From Puccinia triticina (Eukaryota; Basidiomycota; Pucciniomycetes; Pucciniales; Pucciniaceae): DNA of 64,000 nucleotides. Below are positions 44,458-57,149 of this stretch, in pieces. Every line of letters begins with the position of its first letter. Position 1 is the first letter of the stretch. Position numbers and translations under genes: made by a program. The DNA is taken from assembly GCF_026914185.1 (NCBI RefSeq), contig NC_070568.1, positions 4,732,001-4,796,000 on the forward strand, given 5' to 3'. The notes below the pieces were generated by a model. The model worked only from the letters and a program-made list of their open reading frames with translations, ran no database searches and was not told the DNA's origin.

Positions 44458-47400
44458 TTAGCCACTTCTTTGTTGCCTACCGGGAGCGCTGACGTGGGTG
44501 CGGGGCGAGGTCCATGGAAAACCGGCTGTAGAAACTCCCCCGTCGGTTTCGAGGAGCGCAGCGTCGCGCCGGTCCAAGCCGTGAAATCCGTCTCCTTTCC
44601 TTCCGCACAAGAGTGATTGGTACCAAGACTAGGAAGACATTGAGGAGCATTTTAACAGACTACTTATGTGAGATTCCCAACTGCTCCTCCCATCTCACCA
44701 CCTTCCTGTTGGCCCTCCCACTCTGATCTCTGCTGATTTACTCAAAGATTGTGCTTCAAATGCTCCATCCAAATCTTTCTCCACATAAACACTTTAAAAT
44801 ATGTCCCAATCTTTGAAAATTTCACTTTTGAAACCCCCTATTGGGTCTATGCATTTAAGGCTGCATGGCCAACCATTAGGATTAAGAATCCACAAAAACA
44901 GGTGATAAGCCTTGTTGGCCTGTATTATCACTTGAGTTTTGGATATGCTTATATTCTTAGTCTGTATGCTTCTATCAAAACATAGCATGTACATATTTGA
45001 GGCTGTTTCTAAGTGGGTTGCTCCAGTTGCTCACAGGGAGAATCTCTATTGATCTGTATACCAAGGAAAATGAAAATACAGAGACCAGAGTAAACCATGA
45101 GCTGAAAATATTTCTCTTCAACAAGACAACACAAACATGGAGAGAGTATGGCTTTCTGCATCTACCACCTACTGTCTACACATCTAATTTTTAAGGCTGC
45201 AGAATCATCGAGCTGAGAACAAAGACAGAGAATGTGCAAGTCTGTGACTTTTGGGCTCTCACTGGGGGCTTTTTAAGCTAGAATCATACTTGGGGAAATT
45301 CCTGCCACTTTCAGATCAGATCCAAGAGTAATAATGGAGCTTAAAGGAATCCCATGAACACACATGTTATGTATCTTTCAACAATTTCAAAGATTATGTG
45401 TATCTACATACAGGAATGCTCTAGTCTTCTGGCAAATTCAAACAATTGAAAGAAGTTAATTGAAGGGCTGTGATCAGTGGTGGGTAGTTACTTTACTTTA
45501 CAATATCTGTTGGATTTTACTATTAGTAAAGTAGCTTCCTGCCATTACTTTTGCCGCCATTGTTGTTATCAGTAACACGCAAACAGTGTCATCATGTGTA
45601 ATGTGCTGGGCTGGTTTTTTTGAGGTTGTGACTGGAATAACACATTATCAAGCAATAAAAGTCCAAATTAGCCCTCAAATTCTCTTTTATTGCTTTTTAT
45701 CTTACTCAATATCTTCTTCTCCACACACAAATGATATTGCACCAACTTTAACAGTAACCATGGCGACAAAGGTCAAAATTGGTTATTCTAAGTGTTACCG
45801 CAGCAATAACTGTCCACTTTTAGTGTGATTACATTATAATTAGAGGGAGTTTTATTATGACATGTCACAACTATCAGGTATCAAGTGAGCCTGAGTATTA
45901 TGCTGTGGATTTTCAGCAGCAGAGCCACCTTGACCTCCAGTTCCTACTAAGTACTTGAGTGTTGTAACTAGAAAGAGTGGGAATTTGGTGGTGGTGCTTC
46001 AAGTGAAAGACCCCACCTAATTCTGCACAAGAAGATGATTTATTAAATTTGAGGATATTTTATTAGTACTCTAGTTATTAAATGAGACTGTTTGATCATT
46101 ACAATACCAACAGTATTTTGTATACTCTGGCGTAAAATATCTAAGGCTGACACAATCAGTTTACTTCAATCATGTTAGACTTTTGGATGAAATTTGCTAA
46201 AATAGTTTCTGGTTTACCCTATCTCCAATACTGGATTTTGCTTGGATTGATTGCACTACACAGGTTTTGTTTTAAGCTTTACATCAGTCCATGCAACTGA
46301 TACTCTAGTTTGAGATCAACATATTTATGAGATCTTCTAATTTTGAACCCCACTTATTAGCCCATTTCATATTGCAGCAAGTCCCCCAAAAAAATCACAT
46401 TTGCTGGCTGATAAAATGTGAAGCTTAACATGGCCATTATGTGACTCCATCCTTCCTAGGTGGATGCAGTCAGGAGAGGGAAATAGGTGTTGTTTAGGCT
46501 AAACTCAGTAGAGTTCCAGATGATGAGATTGGAAAAGATTGAAAGATAGCTATGGTGGGGTTGGATTTCAATAGAAAAACCAAGTTAGATACTTGGAGGC
46601 ATTTTGGATTTGTTGTTGAGGATCAGAATGAAGATACGTGGCGGAAAAGAATCTGCCAGACTCAGGAACTCCAAAAAATCAAAACTATGATGCTTCTTGT
46701 TATGGTTGTTACTGGGGGAGGAGGGATCTGGGTCCAGTGCTTGTGTTCACAAAGGAAGTAGATTGCTAGATGGGGAGAGTGTGAGGATCTCTCCCTGGCT
46801 TCCCCTTTTTGGAGGAAGCAGTGACATGTGGTGAATGAACAACAATGACGGACTCCAGGATCATGTCACAGGAGGATTTCATCATCTCCTTGTGCATGAC
46901 ACACACACAGACCATACAGCAACACACAAACTGTGAGCCTGAGTCTCTATAGTGACAGCAGGACACAAGAAATGGGGGGACAATAGTTGGATTTCTTGGG
47001 ATAAAGAAAATACAACTATAAGAGAAAAAGAGAAAGAGAGAGAAAAACTGAGCAGGATCAGGATAAAGAGAAGTACTAGGTTATTCTAGTGGGAATGCAC
47101 GTCCACTGGCAATGCTACTCTTCAGAAGAGTGCTGCTAATCTGTGCTAATCTGTGCTACAGCTTCCTCTCAGGAGGGTATCTGGATTAGATAAGTTTAAT
47201 CCAGCCACAATTTTTTAGCTTCCTTCTGGATAGTCAAGGTTCTTAAAGGGAAACCTGAGGGACAGCCCTGTAACCTAGATTTGAGGCAAAGGCCAAATGA
47301 TAATAAGGGACAGCCCTGTGATCAAGAGTGAGGCAAAGGCCAGTAGATTTGGAGGGACAGCCCTATGATCAAGAAGAAGACAAAACCAGCAGAAAGAGCA

Positions 47401-49448
47401 GATCAAGCAAGACACAGAGTTGTACCTCTGAGATAAACAAGGTTCAGTGAAAGAGGTTACTTACTGTCAATATCCTAGGCGCCTGTGACGGTAGGTATAC
47501 TGGGAGTGTTGTAAGCTCTTTGGTGGTGATCCTGGGGTTATCTGGGTGGTGGTTCTGGTGTGCTGAAGTCTGTAGATCCGCCTCAGGCAAGGGGGATCCT
47601 GACTACAAAAATTTTCACAGTTTGCTTATGTAATTTACATATGTACATGTGGTTTGGCGCGCCTGGTAGCGCTGACACGTCACAACTGCGCATGCGCGTC
47701 ACAACTCAATAACTCAGGGAAGGAGTATAGTTACAAGGAATTGATGAGTTGTAACTAGGGTTAAAATTGCATGAGGAAACAGAATATGAAGTCAAAACAA
47801 GGTTATCTCTTAAGGTAAAAAAGATATAAATTAATTCATATGTAAAAAGTAGAAAAAGGCAGACTTTAGGTCAGCTGAGTTGACTCTAAGGCTGACACAA
47901 ACACACAACTCAAAAAACACATGTCACACAGAAGAAAAGAGAACAACCATAGAAAACAAAGAAAAAATCTGGCAGAATGAATTGGAAAACCTTCAATTTT
48001 GTTGTAGCTGAAAACTTAAATGTTGAACTCTGCTCTGTGAGGATCTTTCAGACCAACACACATCTGAATCTTGAGGCAGAACCTTGAATACCCCACTATG
48101 CCTTTCCAACATCTTGAGGAACCCAATATTCTTGATCCTGCATTTTGCGCCAGTGTGAACACCACACTGTGGGTATTGAAAAAGCTGAAATGTTGTTAAG
48201 TGTGTCTGATTGTTATCAAAGCTTTGCTGTTCAAGGTAAAACATAAACCAGGCTAGTACACTACCATGTATAGCTTGGCAAACCCCTAAAATGCTTTTTG
48301 TGGTGGCCTTAAAATTGGCTTTAAAGCTTTACCAAATCCAACTGTGAACCCCACTATTGGCACATACTATCATGAGTAAATCTGTAGACACAAATACATG
48401 CAGAATGCTTGGGCAGAGTTTAAGGCCTGTGTGTTGTTTGGAGTTATAGAGGGGCCTAGATGGGTGTCTTGTTTGAGCATATATGTATACAAATGTAGGA
48501 CTTTACAGCCAAAGCTTGGGCCTGGGGCTGTGTAGCAGAAATCAAAATATTGGTGGCTTGATAGCCTAGCAGTGGCCAGGCTCATTGCTCTTTAGTGTGC
48601 CATGTTAAATTAAACTGCACTCAAAAAAAGCAGATGCTGTGCACTCAAAGCACAAAACTTTGAGGGACCAAAAATCTGCTTTTTCCAGGCAACAGGAAGA
48701 AACCCAATACATACATGAACAGGAGTCCTCACTAATCAGGAAAAAAACCAATGTTACTGGGTGCAGTAGTTACAAAAGCTTAAAGAACTTATATGTAATG
48801 ATCAGTTTTGATTACACAAATCAGGGACAAGTGATCACTTGACAAATCAGTCAGGGCCAGGTGATCACACCGGAATTGTCGCTGAACTAAACGTTAATGT
48901 TAAGTTATGGGCCGTTTGTTGACGGTGTGGAGTTGTCTGCTCATGGATGATGGGGCATTGTGGTGTTTTTATGTACAAAATTTCAACACTCTTTGTCAAT
49001 CGATTATCAGCGTTGAGTTTGCAAGTACCCGTTGTCCAGACCACATTTGCTGAGATGCAGATGGATCATGGGGATGTTCCCATTTTTTTCTGTCTTCTCC
49101 CCTTTGGCGCCTTCTGTGTTCACTTTTGGAGAGCGAACTCGGCTGGATCTTCGACTTAAAATCGGCTCGACTATCCCAGCACTGCTGCCCCTCGCCCTTT
49201 TTTTTGGACAACCTTTGAACGCAGCCCTGTGGAGAATAGACACCTCTAGATTTCTTGCTACCCACCAGAAGTGTGACCGGTCTCATCTTGCTGCCGAGTG
49301 AGGTTTGCTTGTTCCTTTCGTGCTTCCCGTCCATCTATATATCAAAAATCAACATCACCGAGAAAACAAGAGAAGCTTTCTTCCGTTCGAGTACGCACGA
49401 TTCTCCATGCAACCCAGAGAGAAACGGATACAATCGAACGACCTAAAC
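44458..49448. other. Gene-poor stretch of about 5 kb, no gene seen
   Basis: Mostly AT-rich. I find no exon structure or recognisable protein on either strand. Minor structure: a GAGA-rich run at about 47023-47043; a minisatellite at 47258-47400; a GC island (about 47655-47700, GCGCGCCTGG, GCGCATGCGCG); and a decayed Helitron-like end near 45912-45938. From about 49300 the 5' region of PHS1 begins. Confidence 0.45.
47258..47400. repeat. Minisatellite, ~47-bp unit, three copies
   Basis: GGGACAGCCCTGTGATCAAG (or close variants) begins near 47259, 47307 and 47354, each followed by a variant of GAGGCAAAGGCCA. Three diverged tandem units. Confidence 0.8.
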
Positions 49449-50943
49449 ATGGCTCAGTCCACCTCGTCGGGCTTCGCACCGGTACCGCGGCCGAGCCAAT
49501 CGAATCTCAGGACCAATTATCTGTTGATATATAACCTGCTCAGCTGTTTTGCCTGGGCTTGGATATTGGAGAGAGTCATATTCGAATTGTTTCTCATCCA
49601 TCCAACGTTAGCTTTTTCAATTCCTCACCTCAAATTTCATAATTCAAGGAGTAGCTCAGATCTGTTAACGCGTCATGGCACCCTTTTCACTGGTTTCTGA
49701 CCGAACTTGAAATCCCTTGATTACACTCCGCTGTCGGAAACTCTCACCAAACTCCCAGCTCACTGGGTGAAGTATTGTTAGTATGCTTCACCTTCCCTTG
49801 AACAGATCCACTCTCATCTGAACACTTATGCAGAGATCCTGATCACCATACTCTTACGTTAAACTCACATCTTGCTACACATCTCCATCCCTTGACCTTG
49901 ATTCTCAGATCGAGGGCCGGTCAGATAGATCAAAAGATCGGAGGGTCGATCAAGCTCATCCAATCCTGTGCAGCCTTGGAGGTCCTCCATGCATTATTCA
50001 ACTTGGTCAGATCAGGAGTCTTCACTACTTGTATGCAAGTCTCAAGCCGATTATGTATCGTCTTGGCCATCCTACCTGCTTTTCCTCAGGTCCGTTGCTG
50101 TCTTTTCACCTCGCCCTCGACCTCAAACTTAGACCTTGAATCTAACAAGAGCAAAACCCCTCTTAACTTTGCTTGCTCTGGCTCGATACCACATCGTACC
50201 TCTTTGATCATTCATCCTCGTCCTCTGAATATCTTTATCTACCTTTTTTTTTTCTCCAAAAAACATATCTTTCATGTGCCAAGGTGGGGAAATCGCCTAT
50301 CTACGCCAGCATGGTGCTGGCTTGGAGCTGCACAGAAGTCATTCGATATGCCCATTATGCCCTTGGTTTATTGCAGATTAAATCCGGCGCGCTGGAGTGG
50401 CTGAGGTAATCACTTTCTTGCCCATCAGTATTCTTTGTCATTAGATATAAGAATTTCTATAATCTGACCTTTCTATCCCTCCCCCTTATTACTTGCGATC
50501 AACTCGTGCGGACGAAAATAGGTACTCGACATTCTATGTCCTTTACCCCATTGGGGCAGGAAGTGAAGCTGCAGTGATGTTCCTAGCTTTCCGGTAAGTC
50601 CCCCTGATCCGCTTGGTCACACTGCCCTTATTGAGATTATCGGTTGTTGTTCTCTTTTCTATTCGACTGATCAACGTTTGTGCTCCTTGCAATGGTATCG
50701 ACTTTTAGGGCGGCCAAGGCAGCCCAACTAGGACCTGCGACGACATATACGATTCTGACCTTGGTTTGCATCTGGCCTCCTTCCCTAGCAGTGATGATGA
50801 AGCATATGACACGTCAAAGGAAAAGTATGACCGTCATATGAGTTTTCATACATACATCTCATCGTAGTGCTGATACTCTTGACTAAAAAATTCTATGACT
50901 CGCAGAATATCTAAAGCAAAGACGAACCACCAAAGTATCCTGA
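49449..50943 (+). CDS. PHS1: Very-long-chain 3-hydroxyacyl-CoA dehydratase (PHS1/HACD)
   Basis: Exons 49449-49606, 49909-50089, 50284-50405, 50522-50593, 50709-50824 and 50906-50943 give exactly 229 codons with matching phases. Phs1 is an ER membrane enzyme that dehydrates 3-hydroxyacyl-CoA in fatty-acid elongation for sphingolipid synthesis. Family blocks: YLLIYNLLSCFAWAW (first membrane segment), CAALEVLHALFNLVRS, TTCMQVSSRL, LAWSCTEVIRY, and RYSTFYVLYPIGAGSE, which keeps the catalytic Tyr (in LYP) and Glu (in GSE). The tail is basic (RQRKKYLKQRR), as expected for the cytosolic end. Intron 1 (302 bp) is long for this window and could hide a small extra exon; direct joining is in phase. Confidence 0.93.
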
Positions 50944-51217
50944 ACGATATTTCATCGCGACGAAAACGGAGCAAATCGACCAACGTCAGTAATTTCCAGG
51001 GGCTACCCACATCCCCAACTATGACTAACGGACCCATTCATCCTTCATAGTTTCAACACTCGTAGACTCCGGAGTTGAATATCTTATAAAATCTGAGGCC
51101 CTTTGCCCACCCACTTGTTTCTTTCCAAACGAGAGGACCATGTGCAATTTAGCCACCATCGTTGTCTTTTCCATCAGCAGCATACATGTCTCTGAGTATT
51201 CCTCCTGTGAAATAGTT
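50944..51217. other. PHS1 3' flank
   Basis: No gene seen. Ends at the target site of the CACTA-like element. Confidence 0.5.
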
Positions 51218-52166
51218 CACTGCAAGAAAAACTCTAGAAACTGCTTGCAGTTGAGATGCAGCAAGCTTGAATCAAGCCTCAGCTCAAGCTGGAGTCAAGC
51301 ACCCCAATTCCATTCTGGTACACCTTCATTGTGTACCTTGTTCAGCATCCCAATGCTTAACATGCTGGAGTGCTCATGCAGCAGGCTGAGACAAATTTTC
51401 AACCTTGCACATGAGCATCCCCCTGAGCACCCTTTTATTTTCTTTTATAAAACACTCCATGTGCCATTGAATCCAGCCAGAATAACATAAAAAGGGCATG
51501 TACACATGAAAGGGATATGTACATATGAGAGGAATATGTACGCATGAAAGGGGAATGTGAGAAGGTGTATTGACACATAGAAGGGCTATGTACACATGAT
51601 GAAAGGGGTATGCATGCATGAAAGGGGTATGTATTCATCAAAGGGGTATGTAAACCTGAATGAAAGGGTTGAAAAGGATGTAAAAAAAGTCAAAGGGGAC
51701 ATGTAAACATGAAAGGGTCATGAAAGCCTGATGAAAGGGGTATGTACATATTGTGAAAGGGATACATGCACATGAAAGGGATATACGCACATGAAAGGGA
51801 TATACGCACATGAAAGGGGTATGTGCATATAAAGGGGTATGTACACATTATGAAAGGGCTGAATATATACAAAAGGAATATGTGCATATGAAAGCGGTAT
51901 GTGCACATGAAAGGGGTATGTGCAAATGAAAGGGGTATGTGCAAATGAAAGGGGTATGTGCACATGAAAGGGGAATTTGCACAGGTATCAACTCACTATT
52001 TTGGAGCCTGTACTCAGTTTTTTTGTACCTTAGAATCACTCTTGCATAAATTATGCAATGTGCATGGAAATTGAATCAACCAGTGCTTGATTCTTGCATG
52101 AGGCACAGCTTGCCTTGAGCTCTTGCATCTCAACTGCAAGCAGTTTCTAGAGTTTTTCTTACAGTG
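51218..52166. mobile_element. CACTA-like non-autonomous element, 949 bp
   Basis: Both ends begin CACTG (CACTGCAAGAAAAACTCTAG at the left, CACTGTAAGAAAAACTCTAG inverted at the right), with terminal inverted repeats of about 45 bp. GTT lies on both sides (51215-51217 and 52167-52169). CACTR termini with 3-bp duplications mark the CACTA (En/Spm) superfamily. The interior is mostly minisatellite and encodes no transposase. Confidence 0.85.
51485..51980. repeat. Minisatellite, 19-bp unit (ATGAAAGGGGTATGTGCAN)
   Basis: The unit recurs some 20 times with point changes and occasional longer spacers; copies from about 51890 to 51965 are nearly perfect. The minus-strand frames through it (repeats like YPFHVHIPLS) are artefacts of the repeat. 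It lies wholly inside the CACTA-like element. Confidence 0.92.
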
Positions 52167-52661
52167 GTTGAAGTTTCATGTCCAGAAAAACATATTACAA
52201 AGCATCATCCCACTTCTTTTCCCGTCACTAAAAAGCATTGCAAGCAGTTTGGGCTGAGTTGAGAGTTGGCAATGTTTTCGTAGATTAGATCATCTTTTCA
52301 TCTCACAAGGGCAGCATGCTCGTATCACATACGGTGGTACCTCAAGGCTGGCACTTTTGAGAAAATGCTTCGAAGGGAAATAAATCCATGCGTATGGTGG
52401 CAGGGAAACGCGTCAAGTTCATTGGCCAACAACCAGATTGCCCAGATTACGCTGAATGTCTACTACCAAACTTATCTTCCCCACAGGGACCCTCCCTCTG
52501 CGATTGTTATAGATTGTAGTGCCACTCCTCAACGGGCAGGGAGGGAATTAACCAAGTTAAGACTGGCTCTGAGGGACTGTGGCATGTCCAGGTTACCTGT
52601 TGTGCTGGGTATACAGAGATGGTGCGGTGGTACAATTACAGACCTACATACACAGCGGGAC

Positions 52662-53257
52662 TGTAAAAACCCCGGGGAAGGAAGAAAAGGTACCACCCGA
52701 CTACACAATTGTAGCGGGCATCAACTCTCCCCCGGAGAGGTATAACACCAGGCCATAACACTCCCCCGCAAGTCAATATCACTGATAACAGAGGTGATAT
52801 TGGATTGGACACCAAATGGGCTGGTGTGAAACTACATACAAATCTAAGTGTTACTCCCTGACAGACTTGTTAACTGTCAACTTTCACGCATACTGGCTAC
52901 TAGACTAATGCTATTTTGACAGACTATACTATGATTTATCCTAAAATGGGACTTTTGGCACCCATGAACCGTGGAACTATTTTAAGGCAACCACACTCCT
53001 AAATCAATAATCAATAATATGCTTGTATGTAAGACTAGGAGTAGCTAACACAGTTATGTCATGTTATGTGAGGGCTACAAGCTGTGGAAATGTGACATGT
53101 GCAAGATGCAGGCAATGGGAATTGAAAACGCAACAGAGGCAACACTGGGCTCATAACCTGTAAAAACCCCAGGGAAGGAAGAAAAGGTACCACCCAACTA
53201 CACAATCGTAGCGGGCATCAACTCTCCCCCAGAGAGGTATAACACCAGGCCATAACA
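52662..53257. mobile_element. TRIM (miniature LTR retrotransposon), 596 bp
   Basis: Two direct repeats of 99 bp, 52662-52760 and 53159-53257, start TGTAAAAACCCC and end CCATAACA, so they have the TG...CA ends of LTRs. The target duplication GGGAC flanks the whole (52657-52661 and 53258-53262). The ~400-bp interior has no coding capacity. The LTRs differ at only four positions, and all four are transitions at CpG sites (G/A or C/T), suggesting mutation by cytosine methylation or a RIP-like process after insertion. Confidence 0.9.
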
Positions 53258-53262
53258 GGGAC

Positions 53263-54246
53263 TAACCTGTGTGAATTGTAACCGCAACCAGTACGCAACA
53301 GCAGCTGTGGTGTCGTACAACGCAATAAGGCACACCTGGGACTGCAAGTCCCCGTGTTGCACCTATGGCACTGACTGGGACGTGCCCAGTCACTAGCCCA
53401 ACTTCCCCACACACCTGTGACTCAGAAAGGACTGTAACGTCCTGCCCGCGTCACCAGGTGCGTCAAAAGAACACTAGGGCTCTGTCATTAGACGGTGGAC
53501 CCAGGCTGTGCCACCGCCGACACCCAGCGGTAGTGTAGTCCCTTCCCTGGGGGCCCAGCCCCAGCTCACACCCACAGGTGAGACTTCAACGGTTGTTTTT
53601 GAGCAGTGGAGCCTTTTCCAGGGGGCTCCAGGTTGGTTTGAGGTTTTTAAAGAGAACGATCCGTGTGGACCAACCTGCTCAACCAATGTTCCACTCTGCT
53701 CGCACGGAACCTCTCCCTGCCCTTGAGGCCAGAACCTCATCTCCTCCCCTCTGACTTTTTGGCAATGATATGAACATGCCTCCCCGCTCACCTCACAGCC
53801 ACCCTCCCCATGCTCTGACTCCCCATCCAGCCCCCTTATTAGTCCCAAACAGCAAGCCACCCCAGCCGGCCCTGCCAACCGCTTCCCGCACTCGCCCCGA
53901 TGTCTCCCCTTGCTTCAGCTTCTCCGTCTCATCCAGTTGCAATAGGACCCGCAAATCTCACCTCCGCCACCAGCAACCTGCCTCAGCCTCACCAGCCACC
54001 TTGCGCTGTCTGGACCAGCAGAACGAGTACATATCTGGCCAAACGGATCTCTGTGCCAATCTCCAACAGAGTGAGGAACACTTTTTTTTCATGTCCCACA
54101 TTTTCTATGCGAGTCTTATGTACCCCCAGCTCCAATGATGTCCCCAAGACCCCATATCCGTGTACTCCTCCCCACCCCCCTGAGGAATAAAAATATACCT
54201 GCCAGTGTATTTTGCTTCAACTTGACCCAAGAACGATTAATCCTAT
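53263..54246. other. No firm gene
   Basis: GC-rich compared with its surroundings. Open frames (for example 53770-54138 plus, Pro/Ser-rich at the start) have no recognisable content and no start context that I trust. Confidence 0.4.
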
Positions 54247-54653
54247 TAGGGTTGAGAATTGGGCCGGCCCATACTAGCCCACTCAGGTTTCTGTTTGGCC
54301 CGACATGGGTCCAAGCCCAAATGGATGGGCCAACATCTGTGGGACTCTTGGAATGGCCCAACTCAAAACGGTTGGGTTGGTCCGGGTTACTGATTTGGTT
54401 GGTCGGACTTGGGCCGGACTCGGGCCAGAACCCACAAAAAAGCACTTGCGAGGTAGTCAGTGAACATCTGAGCTCAACTCAAGTCACACTTTCTGGTAAT
54501 CCGTTTCTTCTGCCAGCTGACTTCTAGCCTTTGTCTATCTAAAAATCTCTCATCTCACACAGTAGTTCCCGGCGGCATCACAGTGACCATTCTACAAAAC
54601 CCAAAAAGACCATCCAATGAGCTTTTTGGTTTTATTTGAGAATGTTTCATAAT

Positions 54654-54960
54654 TTAGGAAATTACATAGATACAAATAAAAAAGAAAAAGTCATTTGGTT
54701 GAACAAAAACCAGAAAATGCTTTGAATAGAAACAAATCATGCTCATCATCTTTATCATTGTTGAGAAGATTTTGTGAATTTGAAGCAACTTTCTCTCTAG
54801 GTGGAATTGTTTCTGGTTTGGATGCATAGCTAGAAAAATATTCATTGAGGAGCTCTCTGATGCGAGTTAATTGCACTTTGCTTGTATCTTCACTGAGTCC
54901 GAGATTGTTCAAAAAGTAAAACCAGATAAAGTCAAGCTTGTATCGTGCAGATCAAAAACA
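54654..54960 (-). pseudogene. Probable hAT transposase C-terminal fragment
   Basis: Reading the minus strand, KLDFIWFYFLN is followed by LTRIRELLNEYFSSYAS. The run of aromatic residues next to a leucine/tyrosine helix resembles the region just before the C-terminal dimerisation domain of hAT transposases. It lies inside an element with hAT ends and 8-bp duplication, which supports the reading. Only this piece remains. Confidence 0.5.
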
Positions 54961-55039
54961 ATCGCTAGGGAAGCAAAAGTTTGCAATGGCTTCCAATGTT
55001 GTACCTGTTGAACTTTCCATGCATTGATTCTGCAGCAAC

Positions 55040-55262
55040 ACCAATCAATGGACAATCTTTACTACGCGGAGCGTTATGATCATTTAGAGCGTTAAGATTG
55101 TTCGGAGCATCCAACTGTTTGGAGCGTTCATACTGTTTGGAGCGTTCATATTGTTTGGAACATTTGTACTGTTTGGAGCGTTAAGATTGGTTGGAGAGTT
55201 GGAATCGTTTGGAGTGTGAAGAACATTTGGAGTGTTAAGATCATTCTGAGCTTTGATGATTT
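55040..55262. repeat. Degenerate minisatellite, TGTTTGGAGCGTT words
   Basis: A unit of about 15-18 bp built on GTTTGGAGCGTT recurs roughly a dozen times with drift, inside the hAT remnant. Confidence 0.75.
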
Positions 55263-55414
55263 TTGATGAAGTGCAGACGGCACCTCACCCGCCACACTGA
55301 AATTCAATGGGTGCCCATGGGCTGCCCAAGACCCGCTATCCAAACTCAGGGGCCCATTGGGCAAGCTCATTACCCATGGGCCAACCCGGCCCAATTCTCA
55401 ACCCTAAATCCTAT

Positions 55415-56213
55415 TGCTCGGTCTGTCCGGCCAAAAACCCAGGCCCTGCAAAAAACATCTGGCATGTTTCTCACGGGTCAATGTCCGGACCACTTTTGAG
55501 TCATGTGACCGGATAACATGACCCACATGATCCAACCGGATAATCTTTCAGCCCACAATCCGGTTGGATGAGCCCCGGGTCATATATATTGGTCAGAAGT
55601 GCGTTCCAGGGACCTGCTTTCCCCGTTGTGCCACCCATCCACGACCCTCACGGGTCGCGTCCCCCCTGCGTGGGACCTGACTACCTTGACCGCAACACAG
55701 CCCAACGTCCCCCTGTTGCAGGGTTGCGGCGACCATCCGGGTGTGTCCCTGATTAGTCGCTGTGGGCCCGCTGTGTACATAGCTATATTTATCCAGCCGG
55801 GTACCAGATGAAACTTGTCTCACAGGAACGCTTTGTTGGATTGGGTGTCTTGTAAGCTTCCTTTCTTATGGCGGAACTTCACGTGGTGAAAATGGTTTCA
55901 AATGGTTTTGGGCCTCTGTTGGAAGTTGCTCCACACATCCAGAGCGCTCCATCTCTGATCCACACTCCTGATTTGCTTTCACCGCACGCCGTCAGTATCT
56001 CTCATCAAACCCAAGCCAACTTCTGATTGCTTGTTCGCCTTTATCCTACCATTGTGGCTCTACAATGTCCACGGTTACTTTGCCTTGAGATGCTACTTGT
56101 CTACCAATTCTGTCTTACAGTGGCATCGCCGCCCTTGGTCCCCCCAGCTGGAGTTGAAGAGCATTTCAACATTGAACATGATGTCATTGTGTTCACAGAT
56201 TGGTCACTTTTGA
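55415..56213. other. No gene seen
   Basis: Unremarkable sequence between two transposons; GC-rich from about 55560 to 55800, with no recognisable coding content. Confidence 0.4.
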
Positions 56214-57149
56214 GAGCATCCACCCTTGTCTCTGTAAACCTGCTCTTTAAGTAAGATTTACAGAGTATGTAAGGGATTTTCCACCCCCGTGCCCTCTTTA
56301 GGGCTCATTAGCTAAATAATATTTAGGTAACTCTCTAAGCCTCGCTAGATTTACCATTGACTACAGAGCCTCTGTAAGGAAAAATTGGACAAGCCTCCCG
56401 ACCCTCGCCAAACACAAGTACATACTACACAAACATGCCAACACCCACCCCCCGCCCCCCACCAAAGAAAAAATAAAAAACGATAATATACAATATACAT
56501 AACACTTTGACTCACCGGTCATTGATTGACCGGTCATTGATTGACCGGTCATCAATGGGATGACCGGTCATCAATGGGATGACCAGTCATCAATCAGCCG
56601 GCCAATGATAGGATGGCCAGACCGGTCCTTGATCGACCGGTCCTTAATCAAGCGGTCATTGGTCAACCGGTCATCAATGGGATGACCGGTCATTGATCAA
56701 CCGGTCAATGATAGTGATCAACCGGTCAATGATAGGATGGCCGGACATTGATAGACCGGTCATTGGAATATAGGATGACCGGACATTGATATGATGACTG
56801 GTCATTGAATGATCCATCATCAATAGACCCGTCCTTGATGGGATGACCGGTCATCGGATAGTACAACCGGTCATCAGGATGACCTAGTTGAAATGATGAC
56901 TGGTGTTCAGTAGACCGGGCATTGGGTCATTGGCCTATATTCTTATGAATATGTGGGCTGTTTTGTGCTTAAATACATACATACATATTTATGTAGACAC
57001 AAGGGTGGCGGGGGTGTCTTTATCTAAATATGTGTAGCCTACCGAGCCGCTATCTAGCGATGAGGGTGGGTTTTTTCTTTAGCTAAGCAACCGAGCCTCG
57101 CGGGACTCGCTGGCTACCTAAAGATTTACCGCAACAAGGGTGGATGCTC
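56214..57149. mobile_element. Harbinger-like non-autonomous element, 936 bp
   Basis: Ends GAGCATCCACCCTTGT at both sides (inverted), flanked by TGA (56211-56213 and 57150-57152). GAGCATC-type ends with 3-bp duplications are common in PIF/Harbinger MITEs. The interior (about 56510-56930) is a minisatellite of GACCGGTCAT / TGATTGACCGGTCATC words. It resembles 59771-60700 in size, end type and type of interior repeat. Confidence 0.78.
56510..56935. repeat. GACCGGTCAT minisatellite
   Basis: The palindromic word GACCGGTC followed by ATTGAT or ATCAATGGGAT recurs about 20 times with variation, inside the Harbinger-like element. Confidence 0.88.

Larger units (their letters stand above)
54247..55406. 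mobile_element. hAT element remnant, 1,160 bp
   Basis: Ends TAGGGTTGAGAATTGGGCCG and its inverse at the right, flanked exactly by AATCCTAT (54239-54246 and 55407-55414). Both ends are rich in GGGCC/GGCCC words. The middle carries a decayed piece of what looks like hAT transposase on the minus strand, so this is an internally deleted autonomous element and not a plain MITE. Confidence 0.9.

Noticed and set aside
45475..45822. Possible hAT-like element with left end CAGTGGTGGGTAGTTAC
   Set aside because: The right end matches only loosely and the flanking words (GCTGTGAT, AGTGTGAT) are not a clean duplication; could be an old element but not supportable.
51374..52039. Several minus-strand frames with repeating FHVHIPLSYAHIPF-like peptide
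   Set aside because: They come from reading a 19-bp minisatellite, which gives quasi-periodic open frames in more than one phase; no start context or splice structure supports a protein.
52365..52745. 126-aa plus-strand frame
   Set aside because: It runs into the first LTR of the TRIM element and has no recognisable content.
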